64,000 nucleotides of DNA from Aquidulcibacter paucihalophilus (GTDB lineage: Bacteria > Pseudomonadota > Alphaproteobacteria > Caulobacterales > Aquidulcibacteraceae). The DNA is taken from contig NZ_NCSQ01000174.1 of the NCBI RefSeq assembly GCF_002105465.1, forward strand, positions 28,793 to 92,792. Reading direction: 5' to 3'. Below are positions 8,938-19,823 of this stretch, one piece after another. A program made the position numbers and the translations under genes. The notes below the pieces were generated by a model that was given only the letters and a program-made list of their open reading frames with translations, had not been told where the DNA came from and made no database searches. Every line of letters begins with the position of its first letter. The stretch's first letter is position 1.

Positions 8938-9113
8938 GAAGTTTCTGGTCCTATCTTGGGCGTTGCTTACCTTATCACCACGATTCGGCAAGACCAGTGG
9001 ATAGACGATCGGCCACTGCAGGTCTGCAGCGCAGAGATCCCACAAGTTTTGGCTTTGCATCGGCACTGACTTGGTCCACACATAGGGCAAAACACGCTTA
9101 ATGGGAGGCGATC

Positions 9114-10076
9114 ATGGCGCACGTTTCAGAAGTACAAAAACCGCTCAATTCCGGCTTTGGGATGCGCTCATCGGCCATGGATGTCATCCAAGGTATAAAT
9201 CTGGCTGGCAAGACGGCCGTGGTGACGGGCGGTTATTCTGGTCTGGGTCTGGAGACGGTGCGGGCGCTTGCCAGCGCTGGGGCACGCGTGATTGTCGCAG
9301 CTCGCCGCCCCGATACTGCCGCGACCGAACTTGCCGGTGTTGCTGGAAAGATTGAGATTGCCGCCCTCGACCTGAGTGATCCTGCCAGCATTGACGCCTT
9401 TGGCGCAAGCATGAGTGGCCCCATCCATATTTTGATCAATAATGCCGCCATTATGGCCAATCCCTTGACCCGCGACAGCCGGGGCTATGAGAGCCAATTT
9501 GCTACCAATCATTTGGGGCATTTCCAATTGGTGGGCCGGTTGTGGGACAATCTGGTGGCAGCCAAAGGGGCACGGGTTGTGTCGGTGTCCTCAATTGGTC
9601 ACCGGATCGGTGGTGTGGATCTTTTAGACCCGAATTTTGAAACCACCCCCTATGACAAATGGCTGTCCTATGGCCGCGCCAAAAGCGCCAATAGCCTGTT
9701 TGCCGTAGAACTGGATGCGCGCGGCAAGGCCCATGGCATTCGCGCCTTCTCGGTCCATCCCGGGGGCATTATGACCAATCTGCAGCGCCATTTGCCCCAA
9801 GAAGAAATGATCGCCATGGGCTGGATGGATAAAGAGGGCAATCTGAGCCCGCTGTTCAAAACGCCCGAACAGGGGGCAGCCACCAGCGTGTGGTGCGCCA
9901 CCTCGCCACAGCTTGAGGGGATCGGCGGGGTTTATTGCGAAGATTGCGACATTGCCAAGCGCTATGTCGAAGGCGGCAATCCCTATGGCGAGGTGCGCGA
10001 TCATGCCGTGGACCAGAAGGCGGCGCACGAGCTATGGACTTTGTCAGAAAAATTAACTGGCGTTTCATACGGTTAG
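9114..10076 (+). CDS. Short-chain dehydrogenase/reductase
   Basis: A 320-residue NAD(P)-dependent oxidoreductase with a Rossmann fold. It shows TGGYSGLGLETVRALA (cofactor glycine motif, about residues 38-53), the NNAAIM motif, a catalytic Ser in VSVSSIGHR, and YGRAKSAN (YxxxK, about residue 187). The overall pattern is that of retinol dehydrogenase or WW-domain oxidoreductase-like SDRs, which are longer than classical 250-residue SDRs. The ATG has GGGAGG six bases upstream. It is monocistronic between thyA (divergent) and the nuclease-like gene. The substrate is unknown. Confidence 0.92.
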   Translation: MAHVSEVQKPLNSGFGMRSSAMDVIQGINLAGKTAVVTGGYSGLGLETVRALASAGARVIVAARRPDTAATELAGVAGKIEIAALDLSDPASIDAFGASMSGPIHILINNAAIMANPLTRDSRGYESQFATNHLGHFQLVGRLWDNLVAAKGARVVSVSSIGHRIGGVDLLDPNFETTPYDKWLSYGRAKSANSLFAVELDARGKAHGIRAFSVHPGGIMTNLQRHLPQEEMIAMGWMDKEGNLSPLFKTPEQGAATSVWCATSPQLEGIGGVYCEDCDIAKRYVEGGNPYGEVRDHAVDQKAAHELWTLSEKLTGVSYG

Positions 10077-10185
10077 ATCCAAAAATCATGAAATCCAATA
10101 AGAGTACCTAAAATAAGACTCGACAAGATCAAAACATGAACATAGGCTCGTTTCATTCGCAGCACTTTAAAAGGCAGGGCGTGTG

Positions 10186-11007
10186 ATGAGATTAGATAAG
10201 TCTATGAAATTAATCGGGTTGTTAGGTGCTTTTGTCGCAATGACGGCCGCCGCCCCGCGTTTTGAGCGCGGGGAGACGGGGAAGGTCAGCAAAGTGCTGG
10301 ACGGGGATAGTTTCATCCTCGACTCTGGGCTGGAGGTTCGTCTGGCGGAGGTGGAGGCACCACGCGTTCGCCCAGGTGATAGCTGGGGTCCACGGGCGAC
10401 GCGCGAACTTGAAGGCCTGATCTTGGGCAAGAAGGTTGAGCTGCATTATGACGGCTTGAGGCGGGATCGTCGCGGGCGGGCCATCGCCCATGTCTTTGTG
10501 CCGCAGGGCTTAGGCAAAGAGCCTGTTTGGGTTCAATCAGATTTGCTCAAACAGGGTCTCGCGCGGGTCCATACCTATGCCGACAATCGCCGCGCGATTG
10601 GTGACCTGTGGCAGGCAGAGCGCGAAGCACGCCGGGCTGGTAAAGGCATCTGGACTGCAGGCCCCTATCAAGTCCGCTATGCCACGCCCGAGGCCCTTCA
10701 AGGCGGCCTCAACAGCTTTCAATTGATGGAAGGCAAAGTCGAAAAGGCCAGCCAGCGTGGCAAGGTGATCTTTTTAAACTTTGGCACAGACGACAAGTCC
10801 GACGTGACCGCCATTGTGCCCGAAACGGCCTTTGCGCGTTGGCGCGGTGGGGCTGGCGATATTCTGGCATTACAGGGCCGCACAATCCGCGTGCGCGGCT
10901 ATGTGCGCAATTCCAATGGGCCGAGCGTTTGGGTCGACCATCCAGAGCAGATTGAGTTTATCATGGCCCCGGCCGCCCGGCGCCAGCAGACAAACCTAAA
11001 GCCGTGA
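10186..11007 (+). CDS. Secreted thermonuclease-family protein with altered active site
   Basis: A 273-residue exported protein. A signal-like N-terminus (MKLIGLLGAFVAMTAAAP) is followed by an SNase-like OB-fold (about residues 31-160) and a second OB-like domain (about 175-265, containing KVIFLNFGTD and VWVDHPEQIEFI). In the SNase core, KVLDGDSF supplies the metal-site Asp (Asp41) and RDRRGRAIAHV supplies the Arg87 equivalent. The segment that normally reads RLxGIDAPE reads RLAEVEAPR. Arg35 is therefore kept (Arg52), but the catalytic Glu43 position is Arg60 and Asp40 is Glu57. Nuclease activity may be lost or changed. The ATG at 10186 has CAGGG six bases upstream; an overlapping GTG at 10183 is less likely. 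Confidence 0.85.
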   Translation: MRLDKSMKLIGLLGAFVAMTAAAPRFERGETGKVSKVLDGDSFILDSGLEVRLAEVEAPRVRPGDSWGPRATRELEGLILGKKVELHYDGLRRDRRGRAIAHVFVPQGLGKEPVWVQSDLLKQGLARVHTYADNRRAIGDLWQAEREARRAGKGIWTAGPYQVRYATPEALQGGLNSFQLMEGKVEKASQRGKVIFLNFGTDDKSDVTAIVPETAFARWRGGAGDILALQGRTIRVRGYVRNSNGPSVWVDHPEQIEFIMAPAARRQQTNLKP

Positions 11008-11031
11008 GGTCTAAAGAAAGCTCGGCAGACT

Positions 11032-12348
11032 TCAAACTGGCGATACGGGCGGGCCACCCCGGCGGGCTTGGATCAGGCGCTTGGACCAGCCAGTCACTTC
11101 GCCCATGGCTTTGAGGGGTGACAGGTTTGGTTCGGCCGGATGACCGCGGCCGAGGCGGTAGAATTGGCTATAATACCAATATATGCCAGCAAAGCCTTGG
11201 ATGGTGCGGATGAGTTTAATGGGCGACTTTGGTCCGAAGAAACCTGGCCGCTCTTGCAGTTTCTGCTCCCAAGCTGGCAAATGATCCGATGTGCCATCAA
11301 GCAGGGCGTTGGCGGCTTTCAGGACGATGGTCAAGGGCCGGGCGATGCCGATCACATTCACGCCTTCGTCTAAGGCAGCTTGCATGCCCGAAAGCGTGCG
11401 CAGGCCACCGGTGAGCATGATGGGCATGGTAACTTCGCGGCGTAAATTACGGGCAAAGTCGATGAAATAGGCTTCCCGCGCCAAAGTCGAAGCGCTTTTC
11501 ATAGGCCTTGGGGCTGTCGGGTCGAGGCCCTCCATCCCCATCATCTCTGGGGCCTCATAATTGCCGCCGGAGACCTCCAGCAGATCGACGCCCAACTCTT
11601 GCAACCATTTAGCCACTTGCACGCTGTCTTCGGTCGTCAAGCCACCTTTTTGGAAGTCTGACGAATTGAGTTTTACCCCAATCGCAAAGCTGGGGCCCAC
11701 CGCTGCGCGGGTCTGGCGCACCACCTCCAACAAAGGCCGCGCCCGATTTTCAAGCGGGCCGCCATAGAGGTCGCTGCGTTGATTGGCCAAGGGATTGAGA
11801 AATGACGACAAAAGATAGCCGTGGGCGGCGTGAATCTGGACGCCGGTAAAGCCGACCGCCTGACAAGTCAGCGCCGCCTGCACATAGGCGCTGATGGTGG
11901 CGGCAACTTCCGCTGCGCTCATGGCTTGGGGCTCGCCAAATTGGCCGCCGGGCAACCCTAATTTGACAGCCGAGGGTGCCTTGGGCGTTGGGTTGACCAT
12001 TTTCTGGGTTTGCCGACCTGCATGGCTGATCTGGGCCCATAAATGCGTGCCCTGCGCGGTGCCCGCCTGTGTCCAAGCCCGCAAGGCTGCTTCGGCCTCT
12101 GGCGTGGGTGAAGCGGACAGGATGACATTGCCGGGCCGCTCTAAATGGTCCGCGTCGATGATGACATTGCCGGTAATCAGAAGGCCACAGCCACCATGCG
12201 CCCAGCCCTGATACAAGCGCACCAAGCCAGAGGTAGGCACACCCCGGCTATCGGCCAAGCCCTCGGTCATGGCCGCTTTGGCCAGACGGTTTTTTAAGAC
12301 AGCCCCGCAAGGCAGCGTAAGAGGGGTCTGGATTGTCGTGGTCGCCAT
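11032..12348 (-). CDS. Old-yellow-enzyme family NADH:flavin oxidoreductase
   Basis: A 438-residue FMN-dependent TIM-barrel ene-reductase-like enzyme. It shows NRLAKAAMTEGLAD near the N-terminus, WAQISHAGRQT, the substrate-binding pair HAAHGYLLSSFLNP with NQRSDLYGG, and the FMN phosphate region ITGG/IGIARP equivalents late in the barrel. No iron-sulfur cluster domain is present, so it is a short OYE rather than a 2,4-dienoyl-CoA reductase. The ATG at 12348 has GGGAGG seven bases upstream, and the frame upstream of it is not needed. It lies 60 bases downstream of lpd on the same strand and may be the last gene of the oxoglutarate dehydrogenase operon. The substrate is unknown. Confidence 0.9.
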   Translation of the reverse strand: MATTTIQTPLTLPCGAVLKNRLAKAAMTEGLADSRGVPTSGLVRLYQGWAHGGCGLLITGNVIIDADHLERPGNVILSASPTPEAEAALRAWTQAGTAQGTHLWAQISHAGRQTQKMVNPTPKAPSAVKLGLPGGQFGEPQAMSAAEVAATISAYVQAALTCQAVGFTGVQIHAAHGYLLSSFLNPLANQRSDLYGGPLENRARPLLEVVRQTRAAVGPSFAIGVKLNSSDFQKGGLTTEDSVQVAKWLQELGVDLLEVSGGNYEAPEMMGMEGLDPTAPRPMKSASTLAREAYFIDFARNLRREVTMPIMLTGGLRTLSGMQAALDEGVNVIGIARPLTIVLKAANALLDGTSDHLPAWEQKLQERPGFFGPKSPIKLIRTIQGFAGIYWYYSQFYRLGRGHPAEPNLSPLKAMGEVTGWSKRLIQARRGGPPVSPV

Positions 12349-12408
12349 GGCAAACCTCCCGCTGAGCACAGATTATGGGATGGAGCCTTTGGCCTCATCC
12401 CAAAGGGC

Positions 12409-13812
12409 TTACATTTGCATGGCCCAGCCATCGACGGCTTTACCTGCTTCGCGCATGGCCTCCGACATGGTTGGGTGGGCATGACAGGTGCGGGCAATAT
12501 CTTCAGCCGAAGCCCCAAATTCCATGGCAAGACAGGCCTCGCCAATCATTTCACCTACGCCGACGCCAATCATATGCACGCCCAGAATACGGCGGGTTTC
12601 AGCATGCTCGAGGATTTTCACAAAGCCATCGGTCTCATGATTGGTGCGGGCGCGGCTATTGGCCATGAAGGGGAATTTGCCGACCTTATAGGGCGTACCA
12701 GCCGTCTTTAATTCTTCTTCGGTTTTACCCACGCTTGCCACTTCTGGATTGGTATAGACCACGCCTGGAATGACGTCGAAATTCACATGGCCCGATTTGC
12801 CGGCCATGATTTCAGCCACAGCAGCCCCTTCTTCTTCGGCCTTATGCGCCAACATCGGGCCATAGGTCACATCGCCAATCACATAGACACCAGGCGCCGT
12901 CGTCGCCCAATGGGTGGAGGGAATAAAGCCGCGTGCATCGGTGGCAATACCCACCGTCTCAAGGCCCAGACCTTCTGTATAGGGTTTGCGACCAATCGAG
13001 ACCAAAACAACATCGGCTTCCAGCACTTTGCTATCGCCGCCCTTGGCCGGTTCCACGGTGACTTTCACACCAGAGCCCGTATTTTCCACTTGGGTGACCT
13101 TGGTGCCCAGTTCAAAAATGATGCCCTGCTTCTTCAGGATGCGCATGAATTGCGTTGAGACTTCCCCGTCCATCGTCGGCGTGATGCGGTCGAGATATTC
13201 CACCACCGTCACTTCTGCCCCCAATCGACGCCAGACCGAACCCATTTCAAGGCCGATATAGCCCCCGCCAATGACAATCATCTTTTTGGGAACAGTAGTG
13301 AGCTTCAATGCGCCCGTGGACGACACAATGCGCTCTTCATCTATCGTCACGCCGGGTAATGACAAAATGTCAGACCCCGTGGCGATCACGATATTCTTAG
13401 TCGCAAGGCTGGAGACCGCACCATCAGCCGCAGTCACCGAGACTGTGCCTGGCCCCGCAATCGCACCTTTGCCAACCAGATAAGTGATCTTGTTCTTTTT
13501 CATCAAGAACTCAACGCCCTTGGTTAAACCATCGACGGCATCATCCTTCTGCGCCAGCATTTTTTCGAGATTGAGCGAGACGCCCGTCACCTCAATGCCC
13601 ATATCGGCAAAGTGATGTTGGGCTGCTTCATAGGCTTCTGAGGCATGCAGCAAGGCTTTGGATGGGATACAACCCACATTCAGACAGGTGCCGCCCAAGC
13701 GGCCGCGCTTTTCGATAATGGCGGTCTTCAATCCCAGTTGGGCTGCCCGTATGGCGCAATTATAGCCCCCTGGACCGCCACCGATGATGACGACGTCAAA
13801 CTGTTCTGCCAT
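12409..13812 (-). CDS. lpd: Dihydrolipoyl dehydrogenase (E3)
   Basis: A 467-residue FAD enzyme that reoxidises dihydrolipoamide of 2-oxo-acid dehydrogenase complexes using NAD+. The FAD motif [17 protein letters not shown] and the redox disulfide GGTCLNVGC (Cys43, Cys48) are clear. The NAD-binding [13 protein letters not shown] and the C-terminal [10 protein letters not shown], with the catalytic His-Glu pair, are also clear. The ATG has CAGGAG upstream. It follows sucA-sucB and one membrane protein gene on the same strand, so it is the E3 of the oxoglutarate complex. Confidence 0.97.
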   Translation of the reverse strand: MAEQFDVVIIGGGPGGYNCAIRAAQLGLKTAIIEKRGRLGGTCLNVGCIPSKALLHASEAYEAAQHHFADMGIEVTGVSLNLEKMLAQKDDAVDGLTKGVEFLMKKNKITYLVGKGAIAGPGTVSVTAADGAVSSLATKNIVIATGSDILSLPGVTIDEERIVSSTGALKLTTVPKKMIVIGGGYIGLEMGSVWRRLGAEVTVVEYLDRITPTMDGEVSTQFMRILKKQGIIFELGTKVTQVENTGSGVKVTVEPAKGGDSKVLEADVVLVSIGRKPYTEGLGLETVGIATDARGFIPSTHWATTAPGVYVIGDVTYGPMLAHKAEEEGAAVAEIMAGKSGHVNFDVIPGVVYTNPEVASVGKTEEELKTAGTPYKVGKFPFMANSRARTNHETDGFVKILEHAETRRILGVHMIGVGVGEMIGEACLAMEFGASAEDIARTCHAHPTMSEAMREAGKAVDGWAMQM

Positions 13813-13918
13813 GAAACGCTCCTGATTGCATGATGTCAGCGACCGCTCTTACGCCCCTTGGGCGGCAATCGCTACTGAGGGATGGTTTAAATTCTGCAAT
13901 TGGCCAACCCAAACCCTC

Positions 13919-14362
13919 TCAAGCCAAAGCGGTTGTGAGGGTAAGCCAGAAAAAGAGGGTAAAGCTGGCCAATAGAGCCACGCATTGGGCCGCATCCACC
14001 AAGCGCTCCATGGGTGTGGTCTTGTAGAGAATGAGGCGGATATCACGACACGTCATGAACAAGATGGAATCAATGGCAAGCGCAATGCCCAAGGCCCAAA
14101 AGGCCAAGGAACTTGAAAAAGCCAGTGCAACCAGACTTGTAACAAGGGCCCCAATCGAAACACGCCAAGCCGCGGCCCGCCACCCCATGGCATAATTGGC
14201 CATTAAGTCGAGGTGATGTTGCGGGGTCTCGGCCAAAGCTTCCGGGATCGGTCCCTCACCCTCGAGCACTTTGGTGACCTGTGACGACAGCCACAGCCCC
14301 AGGATGCTGGAGACCGCATAGAGAAAAACAATAATCCCGGCGAGGGTTAGCATGCCATCCAT
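13919..14362 (-). CDS. Unrecognised membrane protein within the odh operon
   Basis: A 147-residue protein with about four membrane spans (near residues 4-25, 67-82, 84-102 and 125-145). Between the first and second lies a soluble loop, GEGPIPEALAETPQHHLDLM. I do not recognise a family. It sits 39 bases after sucB and 106 bases before lpd on the same strand, so it is probably co-transcribed with the oxoglutarate dehydrogenase genes. The ATG is preceded by an AGGGTTAGC-like segment. Membrane proteins of unknown function are sometimes found in this slot in alphaproteobacteria, but a role in the complex is only a guess. Confidence 0.75.
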   Translation of the reverse strand: MDGMLTLAGIIVFLYAVSSILGLWLSSQVTKVLEGEGPIPEALAETPQHHLDLMANYAMGWRAAAWRVSIGALVTSLVALAFSSSLAFWALGIALAIDSILFMTCRDIRLILYKTTPMERLVDAAQCVALLASFTLFFWLTLTTALA

Positions 14363-14401
14363 CCCAGCCCAAAAGCTTCAGCCACGGCGCGCGCGACCTG
14401 A

Positions 14402-15610
14402 TTAGATGTCGAGCAACATACGTTCTGGATCTTCCAAGCACTCTTTCACGCGCACAAGGAAGGTCACGGCCTCTTTGCCATCCACAATGCGGTGATCATA
14501 AGACAAGGCCAGATACATCATCGGGCGAACGACGATCTGCCCCCCCACAACCATCGGACGATCTTGGATTTTATGCATGCCCAAAATACCCGACTGCGGC
14601 GCATTCAGGATTGGCGTGGACATGAGCGAACCATAAACCCCACCGTTGGAGATGGTGAAGGTGCCGCCCTGCATATCATCGATGCTCAAAGCGCCATCGC
14701 GCGCTTTTTTGCCGAGATCGGCAATGCCCTTTTCAATCCCGGCAAGGCCCAAATCTTCGGCATTGCGCAGAACAGGAACCACCAGACCCTTATCGGTGCC
14801 GACCGCGACGCCAATGTCATAGAAGTTCTTATAGATAATGTCGGTGCCGTCGATTTCGGCGTTTACAGCCGGCACGTCTTTCAAAGCGACGATACAGGCT
14901 TTTACAAAGAAGCTCATGAAGCCCAGTTTTGCGCCATGCTTCTTCTCAAAAATGTCTTTGTATTTGTTACGCACGGCCATGACATTGGTCATGTCGACTT
15001 CGTTGAAAGTCGTCAGCATGGCGGCGGTATTTTGTGCGTCTTTCAGACGGCGGGCGATGGTTTGACGCAGGCGCGTCATCTTCACACGCTCCTCGCGCGC
15101 ACCCAAAGCCCGCGGGGCTGACGGGGCTGCAGCGACGGGGGCAGGGGCCGCAGCCAAAGCCGCCACAGCGGCCAAGGCATCGCCCTTGGTGATCCGGCCG
15201 TCCTTGCCGCTGCCGGTTACCGCACTGGCGGGCACACCTGCGGTTTCTAGGGCACGCGCAGCCGATGGCATCGGGTCATGCGTGGCGGCGGGTGCCGCTG
15301 CGGCCGGCGCAGGAGCTGCAACGGGGGCTGCAACGGGGGCTGGGGCGGGCTTGGCGGCAGCTGGGCTTGCGGCCGCACCGGCTTCTACCCGACCAATCAC
15401 CATGCCGGGGGTTACGGTTGCGCCATCGGTTGCGAGGATTTCAGCCAGCACCCCATCGGCGGGTGCCACAACTTCCAGTGCAACCTTATCGGTTTCGATC
15501 TCGACCAGCAGCTCATCCTTTTTGACCGCATCACCGGCCTTTTTCGACCAAGAACCAATCGAGCCTTCGGCAACGGATTCTCCCATAACGGGGACGACGA
15601 TATCGAGCAT
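14402..15610 (-). CDS. sucB: Dihydrolipoamide succinyltransferase (E2 of 2-oxoglutarate dehydrogenase)
   Basis: A 402-residue E2 core protein. It has one lipoyl domain (residues 1-75, lipoylated Lys42 in [11 protein letters not shown]), an Ala/Pro-rich linker (about 76-110), an E1/E3-binding domain (about 115-150, [12 protein letters not shown]), a second linker, and the catalytic acyltransferase domain ending with [12 protein letters not shown] (active-site His). The start at 15610 gives [12 protein letters not shown] and has GGAGG five bases upstream; an upstream in-frame start would add 12 unrelated residues. It lies between sucA and the membrane protein gene. Confidence 0.96.
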   Translation of the reverse strand: MLDIVVPVMGESVAEGSIGSWSKKAGDAVKKDELLVEIETDKVALEVVAPADGVLAEILATDGATVTPGMVIGRVEAGAAASPAAAKPAPAPVAAPVAAPAPAAAAPAATHDPMPSAARALETAGVPASAVTGSGKDGRITKGDALAAVAALAAAPAPVAAAPSAPRALGAREERVKMTRLRQTIARRLKDAQNTAAMLTTFNEVDMTNVMAVRNKYKDIFEKKHGAKLGFMSFFVKACIVALKDVPAVNAEIDGTDIIYKNFYDIGVAVGTDKGLVVPVLRNAEDLGLAGIEKGIADLGKKARDGALSIDDMQGGTFTISNGGVYGSLMSTPILNAPQSGILGMHKIQDRPMVVGGQIVVRPMMYLALSYDHRIVDGKEAVTFLVRVKECLEDPERMLLDI

Positions 15611-15687
15611 AAAACCTCCAGCGGAGTCAGAATGGTGAAGGGGCAACAGGCCCCAGGTAAGGATCGAAGACGAGTTTAGCCAGATGA

Positions 15688-18672
15688 TTAGTAGGTCATC
15701 GCCTCATTGAGGAAGGTCTCAAGTTCGCGAATATGCTTCTTCATCAAACCAGCAGCGGTGGAGGCCGAAGCGGGGCGACCAACATAAGCCGCACGCTTGG
15801 CTTTATTCTTTGTTTTACCCAGAACCCATTCGATATTGGGCTCCATAAAGTTCCAAGCGCCCATGTTCTTTGGCTCTTCTTGGCACCAAATCACCTCGGC
15901 ATTCTTGAAGCGCGACAATTCGGTAATCATGGACTTGGCCGGGAATGGATAGAGCTGTTCAACGCGCAGGATTACCACATCGGTCAAACCGCGCTTCTCG
16001 CGCTCTTCAAACAGATCATAATAGACTTTGCCCGAGCACAGAATGACGCGCTTGATCTCTGAATCTGGCTTCAGGGTCACGGCCGTGGTCTCAGGGCGGT
16101 AATGCGCATCATCCCACAAAATCCGGTGGAAGGAGGAGCCAGGACCCATTTCCGCCAGGGTCGAGACGCACCGCTTGTGGCGCAACAGCGACTTGGGCGA
16201 CATCACGATCAAAGGCTTGCGGAACTGGCGATGAATCTGGCGGCGCAGCACATGGAAATAATTGGCTGGCGTCGTGCAATTGACCACTTGCATATTGTCT
16301 TCCGCGCACAGCTGCAGGAAGCGCTCCAAGCGGGCCGAGGAATGCTCTGGCCCTTGGCCTTCATAGCCATGTGGCAACAGCATCACCAAGCCACTCATGC
16401 GCAACCACTTCCGCTCACCCGAGCTGATGAACTGGTCAATAACGACTTGGGCCCCGTTCACGAAATCGCCGAACTGGCCTTCCCAAATGGTCAGGCTGTT
16501 GGGGGCAGACAGGGAATAGCCATATTCATAGCCCAACACCGCTTCTTCCGACAAAGCGCTGTCGATCACTTCATACTGGGCTTGGGCCGGCGAGATGTTA
16601 TTGAGCGGCGTGTAACGCTGCTCGGTCAATTGGTCGACGAAATGGCTGTGGCGGTGCGAGAAAGTGCCACGGCAGGAATCTTGGCCCGACAGGCGCACGG
16701 GGAAGCCTTCGTCCAGCAACGAGGCAAAGGCCAAATGCTCTCCCAGAGCCCAATCAACATTCTCGCCCGTCTCAATCATCTTTTGACGCGCCTGCACCAC
16801 GCGCTCCACCGTTTTGTGGATCGTCAAACCGGTCGGGATGTTGGTGATTTTGGTGCCCAAATCCTTCAACTTCTCAATCGAAAGATTGGTGTCGCCGCGG
16901 CGGTCTTCGCCCTCTGGCAACCCAAGGCCCGACCACACACCGTCCAGCCAATCGGCTTTATTGGGCTTATAGGTTTTGGCGGCCTCAAACTCGCTTTCGA
17001 GGAAGGCTTCAAATTCCTTGACTTCGGCTTCCACTTCTTCAGCGGTGACAATGCCCTGTTCGATCAAGCGCGCGGCATAAAGCTCCCGCGTTGGCTTTTG
17101 GTTCTTGATCTTGGCGTACATGACGGGGTTCGTCATGGTGGGATCATCGCCTTCATTATGGCCAAAGCGGCGATAGCAGAACATGTCGACCACCACGTCT
17201 TTGGCAAATTTCTGGCGATATTCGGTTGCCACTTTCGCCGCAAACACCACCGCCTCGGGATCATCGCCATTCACGTGGAAGATAGGGGCCGCCACCATCA
17301 AAGCCACGTCTGAGGGATAGGGCGACGAGCGCGAGAAGCGCGGTGCGGTGGTAAAGCCGATTTGGTTATTGACGATCAGATGGACCGTCCCGCCAGTGCG
17401 GTGGCCGCGAACGCCGGAAATCGCAAAGCATTCTGCCACCACGCCTTGGCCTGCAAAGGCCGCATCACCGTGCAACAAAAGCGGCATAACGGCGCGGAAT
17501 TGATCAGCCTTCACAGGCCCGTGCGTCATCATTTTGGCGCGGCATTTGCCCAAAACGACTGGATTGACGATTTCGAGGTGGGATGGGTTTGGCGTCAGCG
17601 ACAAGTGGACGCTATTGCCGTCAAACGCGCGGTCCGACGAAGCCCCCATATGATATTTCACGTCGCCCGAGCCATCCACATCATCTGGCGTGGCAGAGCC
17701 ACCTTGGAATTCGTGGAAGATGACATGATAGGGTTTGCCCATCACAGCCGACAACACGTTCAAGCGGCCACGATGCGGCATGCCCAAAACAATGTCTTTC
17801 ACGCCCAAATTGCCACCGCGCTTGATGATTTGTTCCATCGCGGGGATAAGCGCCTCGCCACCATCTAAGCCAAAGCGCTTGGTGCCGGGGAAACGCTTGT
17901 GCAGGAACTTCTCAAAGGTTTCTGCTTGGATGACTTTACTCAAGATCGCTTTTTTGCCTTCATTGGTGAAAGCAATGCTCTTGTCTGGGCCTTCGATCCG
18001 CTCTTGCAGCCACGACTTCTCCGCCGGGTCCGAAATGTGCATGAACTCAATACCGACCGTCGAACAATAAGTGCGGTTGAGGATGTCCAGCATCTGGCGG
18101 GGCGTGGCATATTCCATGCCGAGCACGAAATCGATGAAAATCGGCCGATCCATATCTTCAGGACCAAAACCGTAGGATTCAGGTTGCAGCTCTGGCTGGG
18201 GCTCACGGCCTTCATCGAGACCCAAGGGGTCGAGCTTCGCGGCCAAATGGCCCCGAATGCGGAAAGCGCGAATCATCATCAAAGCCTTGATGCTGTCGCG
18301 TGTGGCGCGCATCACATCAACTTCCGAGACGGGCTTACCGGCATTGGCAGGGGCGGCTGCGGCTTTTTCCGCCAGCTTCTTTTCGATCTTGGGCTCAATC
18401 AGCGCCCAATTGCCATCGAGCGTAGCGACCCATTCGCCGACTTCAGACTTAGGCCAGTCATTGCGCTTCCAAGAAGGACCGCTGGCAGCGCGTTGCGCGT
18501 CCCCTGCCCCATCCCCCATCCCGGCAAAGAAGCTGGCCCACGAGGCGTCAACCGAAGCGGGATTGGCCGCCCATTTGGCATATTGCTGTTCAATGAAAAC
18601 AGCGTTGCCGCCATAGAGGAATGAGGTGTCGAGGAGTGCGGAATTTTGCGCACTGCGCATGTCGTCTGCCAT
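15688..18672 (-). CDS. sucA: 2-oxoglutarate dehydrogenase E1 component
   Basis: A thiamine-diphosphate enzyme of about 994 residues that decarboxylates 2-oxoglutarate and reductively succinylates SucB. The N-terminal E1o segment with [28 protein letters not shown], the ThDP region ([11 protein letters not shown] and NNQIGFTT), [11 protein letters not shown], and the transketolase-like C-terminal half ([16 protein letters not shown]) are all present. The start is uncertain: ATG at 18672 (MADDMRSAQ) is preferred, with 18687 and 18660 as in-frame alternatives, and none has a strong ribosome-binding site. It lies between sucD and sucB. A long open frame on the opposite strand (16102-17313) is a composition shadow. 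Confidence 0.97.
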   Translation of the reverse strand: MADDMRSAQNSALLDTSFLYGGNAVFIEQQYAKWAANPASVDASWASFFAGMGDGAGDAQRAASGPSWKRNDWPKSEVGEWVATLDGNWALIEPKIEKKLAEKAAAAPANAGKPVSEVDVMRATRDSIKALMMIRAFRIRGHLAAKLDPLGLDEGREPQPELQPESYGFGPEDMDRPIFIDFVLGMEYATPRQMLDILNRTYCSTVGIEFMHISDPAEKSWLQERIEGPDKSIAFTNEGKKAILSKVIQAETFEKFLHKRFPGTKRFGLDGGEALIPAMEQIIKRGGNLGVKDIVLGMPHRGRLNVLSAVMGKPYHVIFHEFQGGSATPDDVDGSGDVKYHMGASSDRAFDGNSVHLSLTPNPSHLEIVNPVVLGKCRAKMMTHGPVKADQFRAVMPLLLHGDAAFAGQGVVAECFAISGVRGHRTGGTVHLIVNNQIGFTTAPRFSRSSPYPSDVALMVAAPIFHVNGDDPEAVVFAAKVATEYRQKFAKDVVVDMFCYRRFGHNEGDDPTMTNPVMYAKIKNQKPTRELYAARLIEQGIVTAEEVEAEVKEFEAFLESEFEAAKTYKPNKADWLDGVWSGLGLPEGEDRRGDTNLSIEKLKDLGTKITNIPTGLTIHKTVERVVQARQKMIETGENVDWALGEHLAFASLLDEGFPVRLSGQDSCRGTFSHRHSHFVDQLTEQRYTPLNNISPAQAQYEVIDSALSEEAVLGYEYGYSLSAPNSLTIWEGQFGDFVNGAQVVIDQFISSGERKWLRMSGLVMLLPHGYEGQGPEHSSARLERFLQLCAEDNMQVVNCTTPANYFHVLRRQIHRQFRKPLIVMSPKSLLRHKRCVSTLAEMGPGSSFHRILWDDAHYRPETTAVTLKPDSEIKRVILCSGKVYYDLFEEREKRGLTDVVILRVEQLYPFPAKSMITELSRFKNAEVIWCQEEPKNMGAWNFMEPNIEWVLGKTKNKAKRAAYVGRPASASTAAGLMKKHIRELETFLNEAMTY

Positions 18673-18801
18673 AAGCCAACCGTCCATTCGTGGGGACGGT
18701 CGGTCAGGGCGAAGGAAGTCGGCCTTGCCCGGCCGTCACACATTTACTTCTATATAGTCATTCGCTTTTCAGGCGACTGCTTTATGTAAGCTTAAAGCAC
18801 A

Positions 18802-19686
18802 TCAACCCTTAAGAACTTCCAACAAAGTTGAACCCAATGCAGCAGGCGATGGTGCCACGCGAATACCTGCGGCTTCCATAGCTGCAATCTTATCTTCCGA
18901 ACCACCCTTGCCACCGGCGATAATCGCACCAGCATGGCCCATGCGACGGCCTGGAGGCGCGGTACGACCTGCAATAAAGCCTGCCATTGGCTTTTTGCGG
19001 CCACGCTTGGCTTCATCAAGGATGAATTGAGCGGCATCTTCTTCGGCGCTGCCACCAATTTCACCAATCATAATGATCGACTGGGTTTCGGGGTCAGCCA
19101 AGAACATTTCCAACACGTCGATGAACTCCGTGCCCTTCACTGGGTCGCCACCAATACCAACCGCGGTTGTTTGGCCAAGACCAGCGTTTGAGGTTTGGAA
19201 CACGGCTTCATAGGTTAAGGTGCCAGAACGCGACACGATGCCGACATTGCCCTTTTTAAAGATAGAGCCGGGCATGATGCCGATCTTGCACTCATCTGGG
19301 GTCAAGACGCCGGGGCAGTTTGGCCCAATGAGGCGCGACTTCGAACGCTCTAAGCGGCTTTTGACTTGCACCATGTCTGAAACAGGAATGCCCTCGGTGA
19401 TGCAGACGATCAACTCAATCTCAGCTTCAATCGCTTCGATGATCGCAGCAGCGGCCCCCGGAGGTGGCACATAGATCACTGTCGCATCGGCCCCAGCCAC
19501 ATCCTTGGCTTCCTGAACCGAGTTGAACACAGGAAGGCCAAGATGGGTTTGCCCACCTTTTCCGGGACTGACCCCACCCGTCATGCGCGTGCCATAGGCA
19601 AGGGCTTGTTCGGAGTGGAAGGTGCCATTCTTCCCGGTGAAGCCCTGGCAGATTACCTTGGTTTCTTTGTTAATCAGGATCGACAT
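18802..19686 (-). CDS. sucD: Succinyl-CoA synthetase alpha subunit
   Basis: A 294-residue ADP/GDP-forming succinate-CoA ligase alpha subunit. The CoA-binding N-terminal domain has [18 protein letters not shown] and [24 protein letters not shown] is present, and the phosphohistidine lies in [13 protein letters not shown] near residue 245. The ATG has GAGGG upstream. It leads the run sucD-sucA-sucB-orf-lpd. The partner beta subunit gene (sucC) is not adjacent; it lies about 10.7 kb away at 30400-31602, with its own terminator. Confidence 0.97.
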   Translation of the reverse strand: MSILINKETKVICQGFTGKNGTFHSEQALAYGTRMTGGVSPGKGGQTHLGLPVFNSVQEAKDVAGADATVIYVPPPGAAAAIIEAIEAEIELIVCITEGIPVSDMVQVKSRLERSKSRLIGPNCPGVLTPDECKIGIMPGSIFKKGNVGIVSRSGTLTYEAVFQTSNAGLGQTTAVGIGGDPVKGTEFIDVLEMFLADPETQSIIMIGEIGGSAEEDAAQFILDEAKRGRKKPMAGFIAGRTAPPGRRMGHAGAIIAGGKGGSEDKIAAMEAAGIRVAPSPAALGSTLLEVLKG

Positions 19687-19823
19687 GAGGCCCTCGGCTT
19701 ACAACTAAGATGTTGGCCGCCGTGTTAGCGCAGCCCGCTCGACTTGCAAACCGAAAGAGGCGGTAATCGGGAGATGAATCTCACCTCGCCTTAGGGCAGG
19801 CACGCGATCCCAGCACCAAAGCT

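Noticed and set aside
8938..9090. Upstream extension of the thyA frame by 51 codons
   Set aside because: It has no counterpart in ThyA and covers the thyA control region; the ATG at 8937 gives the normal N-terminus.
16102..17313. 403-codon plus-strand frame inside sucA
   Set aside because: Antisense to highly conserved sucA; the product has no family features.
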